Shown here: one piece after another, positions 1-8,694 of the stretch | Layout of the letters: every line of letters starts with the position of its first letter | Position numbering within the stretch: position 1 is the stretch's first letter | Made by a program: the position numbers and the translations under genes | From: Planctomycetota bacterium | Lineage (GTDB): Bacteria; JAJVIF01; JAPKYR01 | DNA: 37,932 bases | Direction: 5' to 3' | NCBI GenBank assembly: GCA_030614715.1 | Contig: JAUWTM010000020.1 | Coordinates: forward strand, 1-37,932 | Notes under the pieces: model-generated | Databases searched by the model: none | Seen by the model: the letters and a program-made list of their open reading frames with translations, nothing else | Told to the model about the DNA's origin: nothing

Positions 1-171
1 ACCGAGGACTTCGAACGTTCCCTTCATGCTTGCCGTGTGTTGCGACACCACCGTAATGAAGTAGAACCATCCACCAAGGATTATGAGAAGGAAAAATGCC
101 ACTGCATACGCCACCGGGCTGACGAAGTAGGCTTTTAATTCTCGTGATGCAACTGTTGAGATATTTTTCAA
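1..171 (-). CDS. ABC-2 type transporter permease, N-terminal 57 residues (partial)
   Basis: The reverse strand from a TTG at 171 runs open to the window edge. The peptide begins LKNISTVASRELKAYFVSPV and continues into a hydrophobic segment (about residues 19-39) and a short polar stretch. A short cytoplasmic start, the 'RELKAYFVSP' phrase and a first membrane helix are typical of ABC-2 permeases of the GldF-like type. The TTG overlaps the TGA stop of the upstream ATPase gene by two bases (TTGA), so the two are almost certainly translationally coupled and form one exporter. The substrate is unknown. The rest of the gene lies outside the window. Confidence 0.8.
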   Translation of the reverse strand, partial: MKNISTVASRELKAYFVSPVAYAVAFFLLIILGGWFYFITVVSQHTASMKGTFEVLG

Positions 172-1139
172 TTCAGACGCCCCCTTCCCTTGATCCCGCC
201 TTCGTCACGGGTGAGCATAAGGAAGATGTCCTCGAGCGACAGTGAGTAGGGCCGCATCTCGTGCAGCCCGAATCCACCCTGAACGATAGCCCCAGCGACT
301 CCCTCACGGACGTCGCTGTCAAGATTTGAGTGGACTACATACTCATGCCCGCCACCAGCAAGATCCATTTCCTGCCGCTGCTCGACTGCAAGTACACCAG
401 GCACCTGTTTGAGAGCCATCATGATTGCCTTCTGGTCGCCGCGAACGTTGACCTGTGTCATCTGGCTTTTTGTGAGCTGCTTGGTCAGGTTCTCGACCGA
501 GTCTGCTGCAACGAGTTGCCCTTTATTAATGATTATGATCCTGTCACAGATCATTGAGACCTCAGGAAGGATATGAGTCGACACGATTACGGTATGCCCG
601 AGCCCGAGTTCCTTGATGAGGTCGCGTATCTCGTGAATCTGCCTCGGATCGAGCCCTGAAGTGGGCTCGTCAAGCATCAGGACCTCCGGGTCTCCGAGTA
701 GCGCCTGTGCAAGACCTGTACGCTGACGGTATCCCTTGGACAGTGTTGAGATGATCCTGTCCTTAACGTTGTCCAGTCCGCACTGGCCGGTCGCGCGCTT
801 AATAGCTGTACCTCGAAGCCTTGGGTCGAGTCCCTTGACCTTCCCGACGAACTCGAGATAGTCGCTGACGCGCATGTCCATGTAGAGCGGGACGTTCTCC
901 GGAAGGTAACCGAGCCGTTTTCGAACTTCAAGTGAATCTTCGAAGATATCGAAACCCGCGATACGGGCGGTACCGCGCGTCGGTGGCATGTAACAGGTCA
1001 GCATCCTGAGTGTGGTGGTCTTACCTGCTGCATTGGGTCCGAGAAAGCCGAGAATCTCACCGCGATCGATCTCGAAACTGATGCTCTTGACCGCGGTAGT
1101 ACTGCCGAATTTCTTTGTAAGGTTTTCAACTTCAATCAT
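168..1139 (-). CDS. ABC transporter ATP-binding protein (GldA-like)
   Basis: This is a 323-residue ABC ATPase that would power the permease encoded just downstream. Visible motifs are Walker A GPNAAGKTT (34-42), signature LSKGYRQR (133-140), Walker B and D-loop VLMLDEPTSGLDP (153-165), and an H-switch in IVSTHILPEV. The Walker A has Ala where Gly is usual before AGKT, and the signature is LSKGY rather than LSGGQ; I recall both as common in the GldA-like exporter ATPases. About 100 residues follow the nucleotide-binding fold, as in ATPases paired with ABC-2 permeases. The frame is open upstream to 1175, but I chose ATG 1139 because the protein then starts MIEVENLTKKFG, the normal family start, with AGGA upstream. 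The exported substrate cannot be read from the sequence. Confidence 0.9.
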   Translation of the reverse strand: MIEVENLTKKFGSTTAVKSISFEIDRGEILGFLGPNAAGKTTTLRMLTCYMPPTRGTARIAGFDIFEDSLEVRKRLGYLPENVPLYMDMRVSDYLEFVGKVKGLDPRLRGTAIKRATGQCGLDNVKDRIISTLSKGYRQRTGLAQALLGDPEVLMLDEPTSGLDPRQIHEIRDLIKELGLGHTVIVSTHILPEVSMICDRIIIINKGQLVAADSVENLTKQLTKSQMTQVNVRGDQKAIMMALKQVPGVLAVEQRQEMDLAGGGHEYVVHSNLDSDVREGVAGAIVQGGFGLHEMRPYSLSLEDIFLMLTRDEGGIKGRGRLN

Positions 1140-1901
1140 TATGTTTATCCTGAATAACGATACGGCAAACGACATTCGATCGCCACACGTACGATCATAA
1201 TTAGTATCTGGAAGGGTAGGTGGATTTTCGCATAATCAAATTTAATACCGTCCAAGATATATAGATAGTAGAACGATCAAAAAGGTTTAATTTTTCCCAC
1301 ACAAGACGTTACTTCTTCGATTCACCAGAGATCAGATTATCAGAAATCATAAATGCTGATTCTCAGAGACATACATTCTGGCAGAATCAAAAAATCAACG
1401 TATCGACCTTTAATGCTCGAAAATCACAGAATTAGTAAAAAAAATATTTAATGTTGCTTAAATAAAATCTTCGTTATCCCACTCAGTACACCTCCGAACT
1501 GCCTGCAAGTCAGTACATGCTTAATAACGTAGCGGATATAGCTTGAACATGATAGAATTAGCGTAGAAGGCTTATGAACACAGGGATTGGGACCATCAAG
1601 CCGGTACCAGGGATGCTAGATCGAATTGAACCTGGGAAAGATTTTGGTGGCAGGTGATCGATCTATGGTCATTTTTTGGTAAATCCAGTAACTTTAAGTT
1701 AACCAGATATGTGAAAAAATCATCTAAAAGATGTTGACCTAAAAGGCTCAAGATTCTACAATGTAATGGGTCCAATCAGGATTCAATGTTGATTTTAATA
1801 CTTGACCATTGTGACGTTTCGCCTGAAAAAACGGCGGTGTGGTTCGTTGTACTGTAAACGGATACGATGGAAAAATTAATGATAACCGTGGAGGTTACAA
1901 G
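1140..1901. other. AT-rich intergenic region, no gene recognised
   Basis: This 760-base region separates the ABC operon (reading left) from the 1902 lipoprotein gene (reading right). It is clearly more AT-rich than the flanking genes and contains only short, uncompelling open frames. I see no tRNA, no strong terminator and no sigma-54-type -24/-12 element. It probably holds the two divergent promoters, but I could not pick them with confidence. Confidence 0.5.
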
Positions 1902-3575
1902 ATGTTCAGGTTACCCCTAATTGCTGTCCTTCTTCTCGGAGCATTGCTGGCGCTCGCATGCTCTGGAGGAGGAGCGAATGTTACCCCAACCACGCCCGAT
2001 ATAACCGGGCAGGCCGGCAATGTTGAAAACCACGTGGCTTGGGGAGTTTTTGATATTGCGTTGGATGCCGAGACAGGTTCTGCAGAAATAATCTGGAACC
2101 GTCAGGCGGAAGTCCATCTCAATGTAACAGGCTCGGTAACACCTCCGGGCTGCTACACATGCGTAAACGTTGTGGATTCCTTCTACGATGTCCCCGCGCT
2201 GAAATTCTACCTGCAGGTGGCGTTCATAAATCCGACTCACATTACCGGATACGACGTCCGCGCGGTGATCAGCAACACGGGAGGAGACAAGGTTCTGCTG
2301 AATTCTGACGGAATCACCGAGGTCTGGGGCGCACCGATGCCCTTCAAGGCCATCAACGTTGATCCCGAACGCACATTCGGTCCGTTCGAGGCTCACGGCA
2401 GGATGTTCGAATTTTACTTCCCGCCGGGAGAGAAGTTCTCGACAATGACATACATCGTCGACGCGTCATGGCCGACAAATGTTGATGAACCGTTGATCGA
2501 GGAAGGTAACTCGCCGATGGTGATCAACAACGGCTTCTCGACGACATACATTCAGACCAAAATCATGGATCACCAGGGTGACCTGAACGTCCAGATGGTC
2601 ATCGCGGACCTCGTGCTTCTCAACGGAAGCCCGCAGACCTTCCTGTTCGACGACGGACTGCATAATGACGGCTTCGCCGCCGACGGGATATTTGGTACAG
2701 ACCTGTTCACCGTACCCAATACTGTCCCCACAAGCATCTACATGATCAACGTATTTGCGTTCGACCTTGGAGGTCACATGGGATGGGGTCAGGTTCCGGT
2801 GTTCGTATCCGATCAGGGTATCGGACCCAACGAGCCTCCTGTAATCGACAGCATTGTTACGGACAGGACAACAGCCAACGGAGCCAAGAACGAGAAGGTC
2901 AAGATCACTGTCAATGCACATGATCCTGACGACTCCAACCTTGGTTACGAGTTCGAGGGAACGGGAACATTCACCCCGGGTCCGAACGACAACGAGGTCT
3001 TCTGGAAGCCGTCGTCCACCAGTACCGGACCGCAGTTAATCAATATTACGGTAATGGATACAAAGGGCGGCCAGGACACAGGGCAGGTTACACTCTGGTC
3101 CACGAACCTGAGCGTTGTCCTGGGCTCCACCGGTGGAATGATCCCGAACGGCACCCTGCCGTCGATCGTCCCCTCGGATACCCTCAACATGAGTTCCGAC
3201 TTCCAGGGCCAGGTGGTCTACATCAACATCTGGGCGACATGGTGCGGATACTGTGTAGCCGAGATGCCGGATCTCACCGCGGTATATAACCAGTACAAGA
3301 GCACCCCGGGCTACAACCAGATTTTCCTCAATCTGCAGGAGTCCGAGAGCACCGCGAACAATTTCATCAACTCGCATAACTACGCGTGCACGTACTGGGC
3401 CATGGATACCAACGGTTCCTACTTCAACTCACTGAAACCGTTCAACGGCTCAGGCTCAAGCGGAATTCCGCAGCACTTCGTGTTCGACCGCGACAACCGC
3501 TGCAGATACGGGAAGGTCGGAGCGTTCATGTCAGGTACCCAGGAACTAGAGGGAGTAATCGAGCAGCTACTGTAA
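1902..3575 (+). CDS. Lipoprotein with shared N-terminal module and C-terminal thioredoxin-like (TlpA-type) domain
   Basis: This is a 557-residue lipoprotein. The signal sequence is MFRLPLIAVLLLGALLALAC with the lipidated Cys at 20. Residues about 45-300 match the module shared by the lipoproteins at 6353, 7570, 9330 and 11729: an opening like VAWGVFDIALDAETG, then NPTHITGYDVRAVI, the FKAIN segment and a MDHQGDLN strand. A DDG...ADGIFGTD segment resembles acidic Ca-binding loops of extracellular anchor domains, followed by an Ig/cadherin-like stretch. The C-terminal ~145 residues are redoxin-like (QVVYINIWATWCGYC) with the CXXC cysteines at 448 and 451, as in TlpA/ResA. ATG 1902 was chosen over an in-frame GTG at 1839 because GGAGG sits 7 bases upstream and a lipoprotein signal starts there. 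A terminator follows. Unlike its relatives it has no visible sigma-54 promoter. A thiol-disulfide role outside the cytoplasm is inferred. Confidence 0.85.
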   Translation: MFRLPLIAVLLLGALLALACSGGGANVTPTTPDITGQAGNVENHVAWGVFDIALDAETGSAEIIWNRQAEVHLNVTGSVTPPGCYTCVNVVDSFYDVPALKFYLQVAFINPTHITGYDVRAVISNTGGDKVLLNSDGITEVWGAPMPFKAINVDPERTFGPFEAHGRMFEFYFPPGEKFSTMTYIVDASWPTNVDEPLIEEGNSPMVINNGFSTTYIQTKIMDHQGDLNVQMVIADLVLLNGSPQTFLFDDGLHNDGFAADGIFGTDLFTVPNTVPTSIYMINVFAFDLGGHMGWGQVPVFVSDQGIGPNEPPVIDSIVTDRTTANGAKNEKVKITVNAHDPDDSNLGYEFEGTGTFTPGPNDNEVFWKPSSTSTGPQLINITVMDTKGGQDTGQVTLWSTNLSVVLGSTGGMIPNGTLPSIVPSDTLNMSSDFQGQVVYINIWATWCGYCVAEMPDLTAVYNQYKSTPGYNQIFLNLQESESTANNFINSHNYACTYWAMDTNGSYFNSLKPFNGSGSSGIPQHFVFDRDNRCRYGKVGAFMSGTQELEGVIEQLL

Positions 3576-3599
3576 CCAGTTCATAATAAAGGAATTCAA

Positions 3600-3623
3600 G
3601 GACACCCGATGGGTGTCCTTTTT
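3600..3623 (+). terminator. Rho-independent terminator of the thioredoxin-lipoprotein gene
   Basis: Stem GGACACCC / GGGTGTCC with a GAT loop, followed by five T, 25 bases after the stop codon at 3575. Confidence 0.9.
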
Positions 3624-3716
3624 GTTTGTGCAAATACATGAGATTCACGCTCGGGACGATATTTACAGAGTGTCCGGAGTGTTCCCATACTTCGGAAGAC
3701 AACTTAATATCGACAC

Positions 3717-3746
3717 AAAAAAACATCCCCTCGATGCAGAGGGGAC
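3717..3746 (-). terminator. Rho-independent terminator of the acidic PPC-repeat gene
   Basis: Read on the reverse strand, stem CCCCTC / GAGGGG (3727-3744) with a six-base loop is followed by a run of seven T (3723-3717). It lies about 40 bases after the stop of the minus-strand gene and closes a convergent pair. Confidence 0.88.
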
Positions 3747-3783
3747 GTTGATTTTTCAGTTCATTTGTAAGACTGACTGGATT

Positions 3784-5487
3784 TTACTCCTGCGTCAGGA
3801 TCAGGTGGAAGTACCCGATGTCGCAATCCAGCCAGTACCCGTAGACCTCCACTATGTAAGTGCCACCGCGCCGTGGAACATCGATCCTGCACACAGGCGA
3901 GTTATTTGCCAGATAGTCCTCTGACTCTAAATTGTAATCTTCATCGAAGACTGTCATGTCTAAGTCCATCAGACAGATGTCATCGCCCTGGGCGTAAACG
4001 TAATAAACACCCTCATCCAGTTCGAATTCGATCGTCCAGGGATTTTCATCGTCCATCATGACGTAATCAGTGTATGTGTCGAGGATCTCCTCGCCATGCA
4101 GTTCGAGCATGTTGTACGCCGTATCTGAGAGCCATTCTGCGTTATCAATGAGCTCGTATTCATCACCGCTCCAGGCGTAATCACTCTCGTAGTCAGTAAA
4201 TTCCTCGTCATAGTACATCTCATCCGTTTCTGTCAGAACGAACACGAAGTACCCGTCATCGAAACCCGGCATTGTCGAATAAAGGGATACTTCAACCATA
4301 ACGGTATCCGCAGCATCGAGCGTGAACCAGACCATGGGGTAATCGTCCATTAAGGTGTCCTCATCCATGAGATCGCCGTAGGAATCATAAACAGCCATGT
4401 CGATATCGGTGAGTGCAAGACCTCCCATGGCCTCACACCAGTAACTTCCCTCATCGAGCTCGAACAGGTATTCCTGGTAAACCATGTCAGTGTCGATCTC
4501 GGCAATGAACGCAGAGTGGACTTCGTCACCGGAGGAATCGGACATCTCCAGGATCCATTCGAGCTCCCCCTCGATGTATTCCCTTCTGGCATCCTCGTCA
4601 ACGTCACTCATCAGGGACACCATGTAGCTGACGTAGCATTCTATAATTTCATCACCTTCGGTCCAGACCTCGAAATCGATGGTGATGTCCTGCCTGTCGT
4701 TGACCGCGAATTCACATAATGGGTAAGGATCTTCCATGTGATCGTCATCAAGCATCGCTCCATCCTCGTCGTAGACTGAGATGTCGAGATCGAAGCAGCG
4801 TGTGTCCACCTGGGCGTAGGTCTGGTAGAAACCAGGGCTCAGTGTGATTTCAAGTGAGTAGAGGTTATCTTCCACGTAGACAACGTCAGTATCGATGACC
4901 TCGTTTCCGAAATCTTCCTCATTGATTGTGAAATACACTGGATTTTCCGAAACCTCATTATAGTAGTCGTCATCACTACCATCTTGCATCGGTGTATCCA
5001 TCGGAGTGTCCAACACGTATCCTTCAGCCCCCGACCACTCGTTGACAGAGCCCTCGTCCTCGGCGGCAAGGACAATACAGAAATCACCGGAGGTGTAGCC
5101 TTCCTCGAACGACCATGCCTGAACCTGTACTTCCACAATTGTCCGTTCATCAAGGCGAATGACGACTATCGGGATCTTGTCACCGTACGTGTCACTGCCC
5201 AGTTCGATTCCGTCAGGATCGTAGATAAACATGTCAAGATCCAGGACATTCAGACCACCGGATGAGTAGAAATGGTAGATACCGGGATCCAGATCAGCGG
5301 TGTAGTAGACATCCTCGTCCGTGATACCTGCGATGTAGGTGCCGAGAATGTTGTAACCGTTGTTTTCAGCGATCTCTGTCCATTCAGCTGCTTCGTTTTC
5401 AATGTAATCTGACTCTTCGTCAGCGAAGGCCGGAACACTTAAGAGCAGCAACGAGATCAGTGCAATTAATGTTAGGGATATTCTCAC
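3784..5487 (-). CDS. Secreted, highly acidic protein with four PPC-like repeats
   Basis: This 567-residue protein has a cleavable signal peptide ending ...LLLLSVPAFA (residue 22). The rest is dominated by Asp, Glu and Tyr. I see four diverged copies of one beta-sandwich unit at about 57-142, 197-292, 329-420 and 470-566. Each has a D/E-rich start, an aromatic strand after 'L(D/S)(P/E)G', the anchor motif LDLDMFIYD (82-90), FDLDISVYD (232-240), TDIDMAVYD (360-368) or MDLDMTVFD (507-515), and a closing strand such as GYFHLILTQE. This pattern resembles bacterial pre-peptidase C-terminal (PPC) domains, but no catalytic domain is attached. The start is GTG at 5487 with AAGGAG upstream. It is transcribed alone with its own terminator. 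The function is unknown; a surface or matrix protein is a guess. Confidence 0.8.
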   Translation of the reverse strand: MRISLTLIALISLLLLSVPAFADEESDYIENEAAEWTEIAENNGYNILGTYIAGITDEDVYYTADLDPGIYHFYSSGGLNVLDLDMFIYDPDGIELGSDTYGDKIPIVVIRLDERTIVEVQVQAWSFEEGYTSGDFCIVLAAEDEGSVNEWSGAEGYVLDTPMDTPMQDGSDDDYYNEVSENPVYFTINEEDFGNEVIDTDVVYVEDNLYSLEITLSPGFYQTYAQVDTRCFDLDISVYDEDGAMLDDDHMEDPYPLCEFAVNDRQDITIDFEVWTEGDEIIECYVSYMVSLMSDVDEDARREYIEGELEWILEMSDSSGDEVHSAFIAEIDTDMVYQEYLFELDEGSYWCEAMGGLALTDIDMAVYDSYGDLMDEDTLMDDYPMVWFTLDAADTVMVEVSLYSTMPGFDDGYFVFVLTETDEMYYDEEFTDYESDYAWSGDEYELIDNAEWLSDTAYNMLELHGEEILDTYTDYVMMDDENPWTIEFELDEGVYYVYAQGDDICLMDLDMTVFDEDYNLESEDYLANNSPVCRIDVPRRGGTYIVEVYGYWLDCDIGYFHLILTQE

Positions 5488-5827
5488 AACCTGTCTCCTT
5501 TTCTGGCGTCATGTCCTCCAATGAATGGAGGCTGCAGTTGGTTAGGACAGTTTATCAGATTTAAATAAATCGGCAAGCTAATTTGGCGATCGGACATGAG
5601 CCGGAGATCTTGTTCACCGGTATAAAAACTCCTTATCCACCTTTAACCCGGGTTGTTAAATTTTGCACTGGCTGAATTCCAGGCTGTTAAAATCTGCTCT
5701 CAAAGTGAAAGAGTCAAAATTTACTTACAAACGTAAAATCTGACAGGTGAAATTATTACACATGGATTACCTTTATTGATGCTGGTTACACGGCACGCAT
5801 GCGATTTCCCGGATAAATTCCGACAGT
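5488..5827. other. Divergent intergenic region upstream of the acidic protein and the sigma-54 cassette
   Basis: This is AT-rich non-coding sequence. Close to the GTG of the minus gene is a small inverted repeat (CCTCC...GGAGG, about 5516-5532) in its 5' leader. The remainder (5640-5827) should contain enhancer-type activator sites if the 5828 promoter is a true sigma-54 promoter. I could not define such a site, though TGTTAAA/AAATTTAC-like AT-rich words recur here. Confidence 0.4.
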
Positions 5828-5843
5828 TGGCACGTCTTGTGCA
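5828..5843 (+). promoter_or_regulatory. Sigma-54 promoter of the small 64-aa gene
   Basis: TGGCACGTCTTGTGCA matches the -24/-12 consensus (TGGCACG-N4-TTGCW) with GG at 5829-5830 and GC at 5841-5842, exactly 12 bases apart. The expected start of transcription is near 5854, 26 bases before the ATG. Confidence 0.8.
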
Positions 5844-5879
5844 TTATACGTCAGCGGTTAATAACCGGGAGACCGAGAT

Positions 5880-6074
5880 ATGAGATCAAATCAAAGCAAA
5901 TTACTAATCGTACTGGTGCTGATTTCGCTCGTGGTCGTTATGAAATTCATCAGTTTCGCGACCGATCCGGCAAATGAAAATCTACAAAGCAAAGCCGATT
6001 ACACGATGCTTTGCAGCGATTTGGGTATAGAAAATATCAAGGTGATCAACATTGGAGGTTACGTCGTATCGTAA
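5880..6074 (+). CDS. Small membrane or secreted protein of 64 residues, unknown function
   Basis: I do not recognise this protein. Residues 1-7 are polar and basic (MRSNQSK), 8-28 are strongly hydrophobic, and the remaining ~36 residues are polar and end VINIGGYVVS. It could be an uncleaved membrane anchor or a signal peptide without a lipobox. It is likely real because it has a perfect-spacing sigma-54 promoter at 5828, GGGAG 8 bases before the ATG and its own hairpin terminator just downstream. The same arrangement is used by the four lipoprotein genes that follow. It would be co-regulated with them and may serve them as a partner or signal peptide, which is an inference from position only. 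Confidence 0.65.
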   Translation: MRSNQSKLLIVLVLISLVVVMKFISFATDPANENLQSKADYTMLCSDLGIENIKVINIGGYVVS

Positions 6075-6110
6075 TAGACATAAACCAGCATCGCCACAGA
6101 TCGAATAAGG

Positions 6111-6158
6111 GGAGCACCGACTGGTTTGACAAGCAGGACCGGTGCTCCCTGATCTTTT
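6111..6158 (+). terminator. Terminator of the small 64-aa gene
   Basis: Stem GGAGCACCG (6111-6119) / CGGTGCTCC (6140-6148) with a 20-base loop; CTGATC then five T follow. It lies 37 bases after the stop codon. Confidence 0.7.
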
Positions 6159-6291
6159 TCCTCTCATACTGAGAGATTTCCTACCCGTACACCAATAATC
6201 TGAAAATTTACTGTATAAATTCGAAGACTGTAAGCCTTTAAACAGTGGCGTCACAGGCATTTCCACATGGATAAATGGAAATTACGCAGAC

Positions 6292-6307
6292 TGGCATATC
6301 GTGTGCA
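6292..6307 (+). promoter_or_regulatory. Sigma-54 promoter of the lipoprotein gene at 6353
   Basis: TGGCATATCGTGTGCA, with GG at 6293-6294 and GC at 6305-6306 (12-base register). The -24 box has T in place of the last C. Predicted transcription start is about 6318. Confidence 0.72.
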
Positions 6308-6352
6308 TAACAGGTTGTTGAAATCGTATCCAGCCCGGAAGGAGCACCCGTT

Positions 6353-7288
6353 ATGAAAACTCTCACGAACACCCTGATAGCGACCCTTGCAGTGATTGCC
6401 GCACTTGGCGCATTCGGATGCGGCAGTTCATCGCACGACCCGGTAATCCCGGATGAAAGCACAGCTCAGAATATCATCGATATTGCCGGATTCACCGGTG
6501 ATGAAACCGGTCACTACATTATGGCCAGGTACCAGGTAACTATCAATCCTGCAAACGGAACCATAGAGGCTGTCGAGGACCGAATTGCAGACGCGCACTT
6601 CAACATCTCGAAATTCGTCAAGCCTCACGTGAAATTTGAAAACGTCTTCTATAACCCTATCCCGTTTATGCCTTACACGACGTTCCAGATGACAATAACT
6701 AACCCGACACAATGGAGTGTGTACGACGTAAGGGCGATCTATTGCGAGGTTCCGGGTTCGAGCGATTACCTGGTAAATCCCGATGACTATACAGCGTGGT
6801 TCAATTACGCGGAGGGCCAGATCAACGGTTTCAAGGCATTCGCGAAACAGGCCCAGAACAGGCGCTTCGGTGCCGGAGAGACCTACTTCGAAACCTTCAA
6901 CGTCTACTGCCCGGATTTTCCGGATCCAACGGTCATGGACATCATAGTCACGTGTTCGTTCCCCGGAAACTGCGAAGATCCGTACGAGATCTCGGACCAG
7001 GCAATGAGCGGATCAGTCGATCCCTTCACCGGAGCTGAGTTCTCGGTCAACATAAAATGCCACCAGGGCATCCCGGAGTTCGTTTACGTCGACACAACCG
7101 CAATCAACGGCAATCCAACCTACCTGACACATCAGGGCGGAGATAAATGGACCGGCACCATCTACGCGCCATATTTCGGGGCTTCGGGCTGGTACACCTG
7201 CAGGATCGTCGCCGATTGCTATTACGGATCTGCCCAGTATTACTACGGAGAAACCCTGTATGACCTGATAGATATAGAAATTCAGTAA
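6353..7288 (+). CDS. Lipoprotein, shared-module family, minimal form
   Basis: This 311-residue lipoprotein has signal MKTLTNTLIATLAVIAALGAF-GC with the modified Cys at 23. After a low-complexity linker rich in Pro, Asp and Ser, the whole body is the family module. It opens with a strand ending NPANGTIEAVEDRIADAHFN, followed by KFVKPHVKFENVFY, TNPTQWSVYDVRAIY, the NGFKAFAKQ segment, CSFPGNCEDPYEISDQ, a VYVDTTAINGNPTYL strand and a closing GWYTCRIVADCYYG. Paired Cys in the CSFPGNC segment suggest a disulfide. The module looks all-beta. It is the closest relative of the next gene, and the two appear to be a tandem duplicate. AAGGAG lies 8 bases before the ATG, with a sigma-54 promoter upstream and a terminator downstream. 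I do not recognise a named domain; a cell-surface role is inferred. Confidence 0.85.
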   Translation: MKTLTNTLIATLAVIAALGAFGCGSSSHDPVIPDESTAQNIIDIAGFTGDETGHYIMARYQVTINPANGTIEAVEDRIADAHFNISKFVKPHVKFENVFYNPIPFMPYTTFQMTITNPTQWSVYDVRAIYCEVPGSSDYLVNPDDYTAWFNYAEGQINGFKAFAKQAQNRRFGAGETYFETFNVYCPDFPDPTVMDIIVTCSFPGNCEDPYEISDQAMSGSVDPFTGAEFSVNIKCHQGIPEFVYVDTTAINGNPTYLTHQGGDKWTGTIYAPYFGASGWYTCRIVADCYYGSAQYYYGETLYDLIDIEIQ

Positions 7289-7323
7289 CCCGTCCGGGCA
7301 TCACGTTCCGAATATATATTCCC

Positions 7324-7356
7324 AGGCACCGGCATCCATCCGACCAGCCGGTGCCT
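7324..7356 (+). terminator. Hairpin terminator of the lipoprotein gene at 6353
   Basis: Ten-base-pair stem AGGCACCGGC (7324-7333) / GCCGGTGCCT (7347-7356), followed by a weak tail (CTCTATATT). Confidence 0.65.
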
Positions 7357-7510
7357 CTCTATATTAATATGAAATTTCTCTCAGATTGAAAGGAATCCGA
7401 ACCGCTTGTAAAACGGTGGCAAATTATACAGATTTAAGGACTACCCGTAAGGCCCATCAATACAGAGATTCAGACAAATTTGCATGGTGTAACAGGGAAT
7501 TAATCAAGGA

Positions 7511-7526
7511 TGGCACTGTTAATGCA
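7511..7526 (+). promoter_or_regulatory. Sigma-54 promoter of the lipoprotein gene at 7570
   Basis: TGGCACTGTTAATGCA, with GG at 7512-7513 and GC at 7524-7525. Predicted transcription start is about 7537. It overlaps an upstream in-frame ATG at 7510, which rules that ATG out as the start of the gene. Confidence 0.8.
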
Positions 7527-7569
7527 TTATAACGGTCAGACGTATCCAAACAGTGAAGGAGCGACCGTT

Positions 7570-8502
7570 ATGAAAACTTTATCGAACTCAATTATCGCAA
7601 TCCTGGCAGTTGTAGCCCTCCTCGGCGCATTCGGGTGCAGCAAGGGCACACCGGACCCCGTCACGCCCGATGATCCCACGGCGAACACCGTCCCGGAGAT
7701 CACCGGACTCGAGGAGAGCGGTCATTTCATGCTTGGACAGTACACACTGGTCTTCGATCCCGTAACCGAAACACTCGAAACGATCGAGTCAAGGACTGCC
7801 GACAAGCATTTCAACATCACAAAATTCGTCAAGCCCTATGTCAAGTTCACAAACCTCTACTACAGCTCGTTTCTTGAACAACTCTCATTCGACATGAGCA
7901 TTACCAACCCGTCCATCTACACCGTATTCGATGTTCGGGCAATCTACATGGAAGCACCCGGATCGAGTATTTATCTCGACAACGCTGATGACTACACGAT
8001 GTGGTTCAACTATTACCAGTACATGACCAACGGTTTCAAGGCGTTTGCCAAGAACACTTACAATAGAAGCTTCATGCCCGGTGCGACGCACACACAGACA
8101 ATGTACTTTAACCTGCCAGTATGGGAGACTCCTGCGGACCCCGCGACCTTCGATATCATCGTTTCCTGCTCGTTTCCCGGTAACTGCGATGATCCGTACG
8201 AGATCTCCGGTCAGCAGGCGTATTATTCAGTAGATGTGCCCGGTGGAATCGTGATCGAGACCAAGGTATACGATCACAACAACGGTCCCAACTGGGTCAC
8301 TGTGGATACATGGCAGATCAACGGCGGCTGGACCTGGCTTACAAAGTATCCCGACAACAAGTGGCAGGGCGTTGTATACAACACCCAGAACGCACCTGCA
8401 GGCTGGTACTACTGCCAGATCAGTGCCGATAACTATTACGGTTCCGAGCAGGACTATTTCGGAGAGGCGTTGTTCGACTACGTCTGGATACAGGTGCAGT
8501 AG
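7570..8502 (+). CDS. Lipoprotein, shared-module family, minimal form (tandem paralogue)
   Basis: This 310-residue lipoprotein has signal MKTLSNSIIAILAVVALLGAF-GC with the lipid Cys again at 23. It follows the 6353 protein through its full length: FNITKFVKPYVKFTNLYY, TNPSIYTVFDVRAIYMEAPGSS, the NGFKAFAKN segment, CSFPGNCDDPYEISGQ and a final GWYYCQISADNYYGSEQ. Differences are spread along the chain, as for an older tandem duplicate. The frame is open back to 7510, but the sigma-54 -24 box lies there and AAGGAG (7556-7561) precedes ATG 7570, so 7570 is the start. A strong terminator follows at 8549. The function is not known. Confidence 0.86.
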   Translation: MKTLSNSIIAILAVVALLGAFGCSKGTPDPVTPDDPTANTVPEITGLEESGHFMLGQYTLVFDPVTETLETIESRTADKHFNITKFVKPYVKFTNLYYSSFLEQLSFDMSITNPSIYTVFDVRAIYMEAPGSSIYLDNADDYTMWFNYYQYMTNGFKAFAKNTYNRSFMPGATHTQTMYFNLPVWETPADPATFDIIVSCSFPGNCDDPYEISGQQAYYSVDVPGGIVIETKVYDHNNGPNWVTVDTWQINGGWTWLTKYPDNKWQGVVYNTQNAPAGWYYCQISADNYYGSEQDYFGEALFDYVWIQVQ

Positions 8503-8548
8503 ACAAGAAAACATCCAACCAGACTTCGTCACAAACCGGAATCACGTG

Positions 8549-8577
8549 ATCCGGCCCGCTCAAGGGCCGGATTTTTC
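8549..8577 (+). terminator. Rho-independent terminator of the lipoprotein gene at 7570
   Basis: Stem ATCCGGCCC (8549-8557) / GGGCCGGAT (8564-8572) with loop GCTCAA, followed by TTTTC. Confidence 0.88.
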
Positions 8578-8614
8578 TTTCAATTTACCTGACAACAACG
8601 GCATACACCACTGC

Positions 8615-8689
8615 CACGTCCCGTCCTCATCAATCCAGCCCGGAGGGGTAATGTCCACATCACCCGGCGTGAGCACGTCCCGTCCTCAT
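8615..8689 (+). repeat. 16-bp direct repeat pair
   Basis: CACGTCCCGTCCTCAT occurs identically at 8615-8630 and 8674-8689. Confidence 0.85.
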
Positions 8690-8694
8690 CGCTT

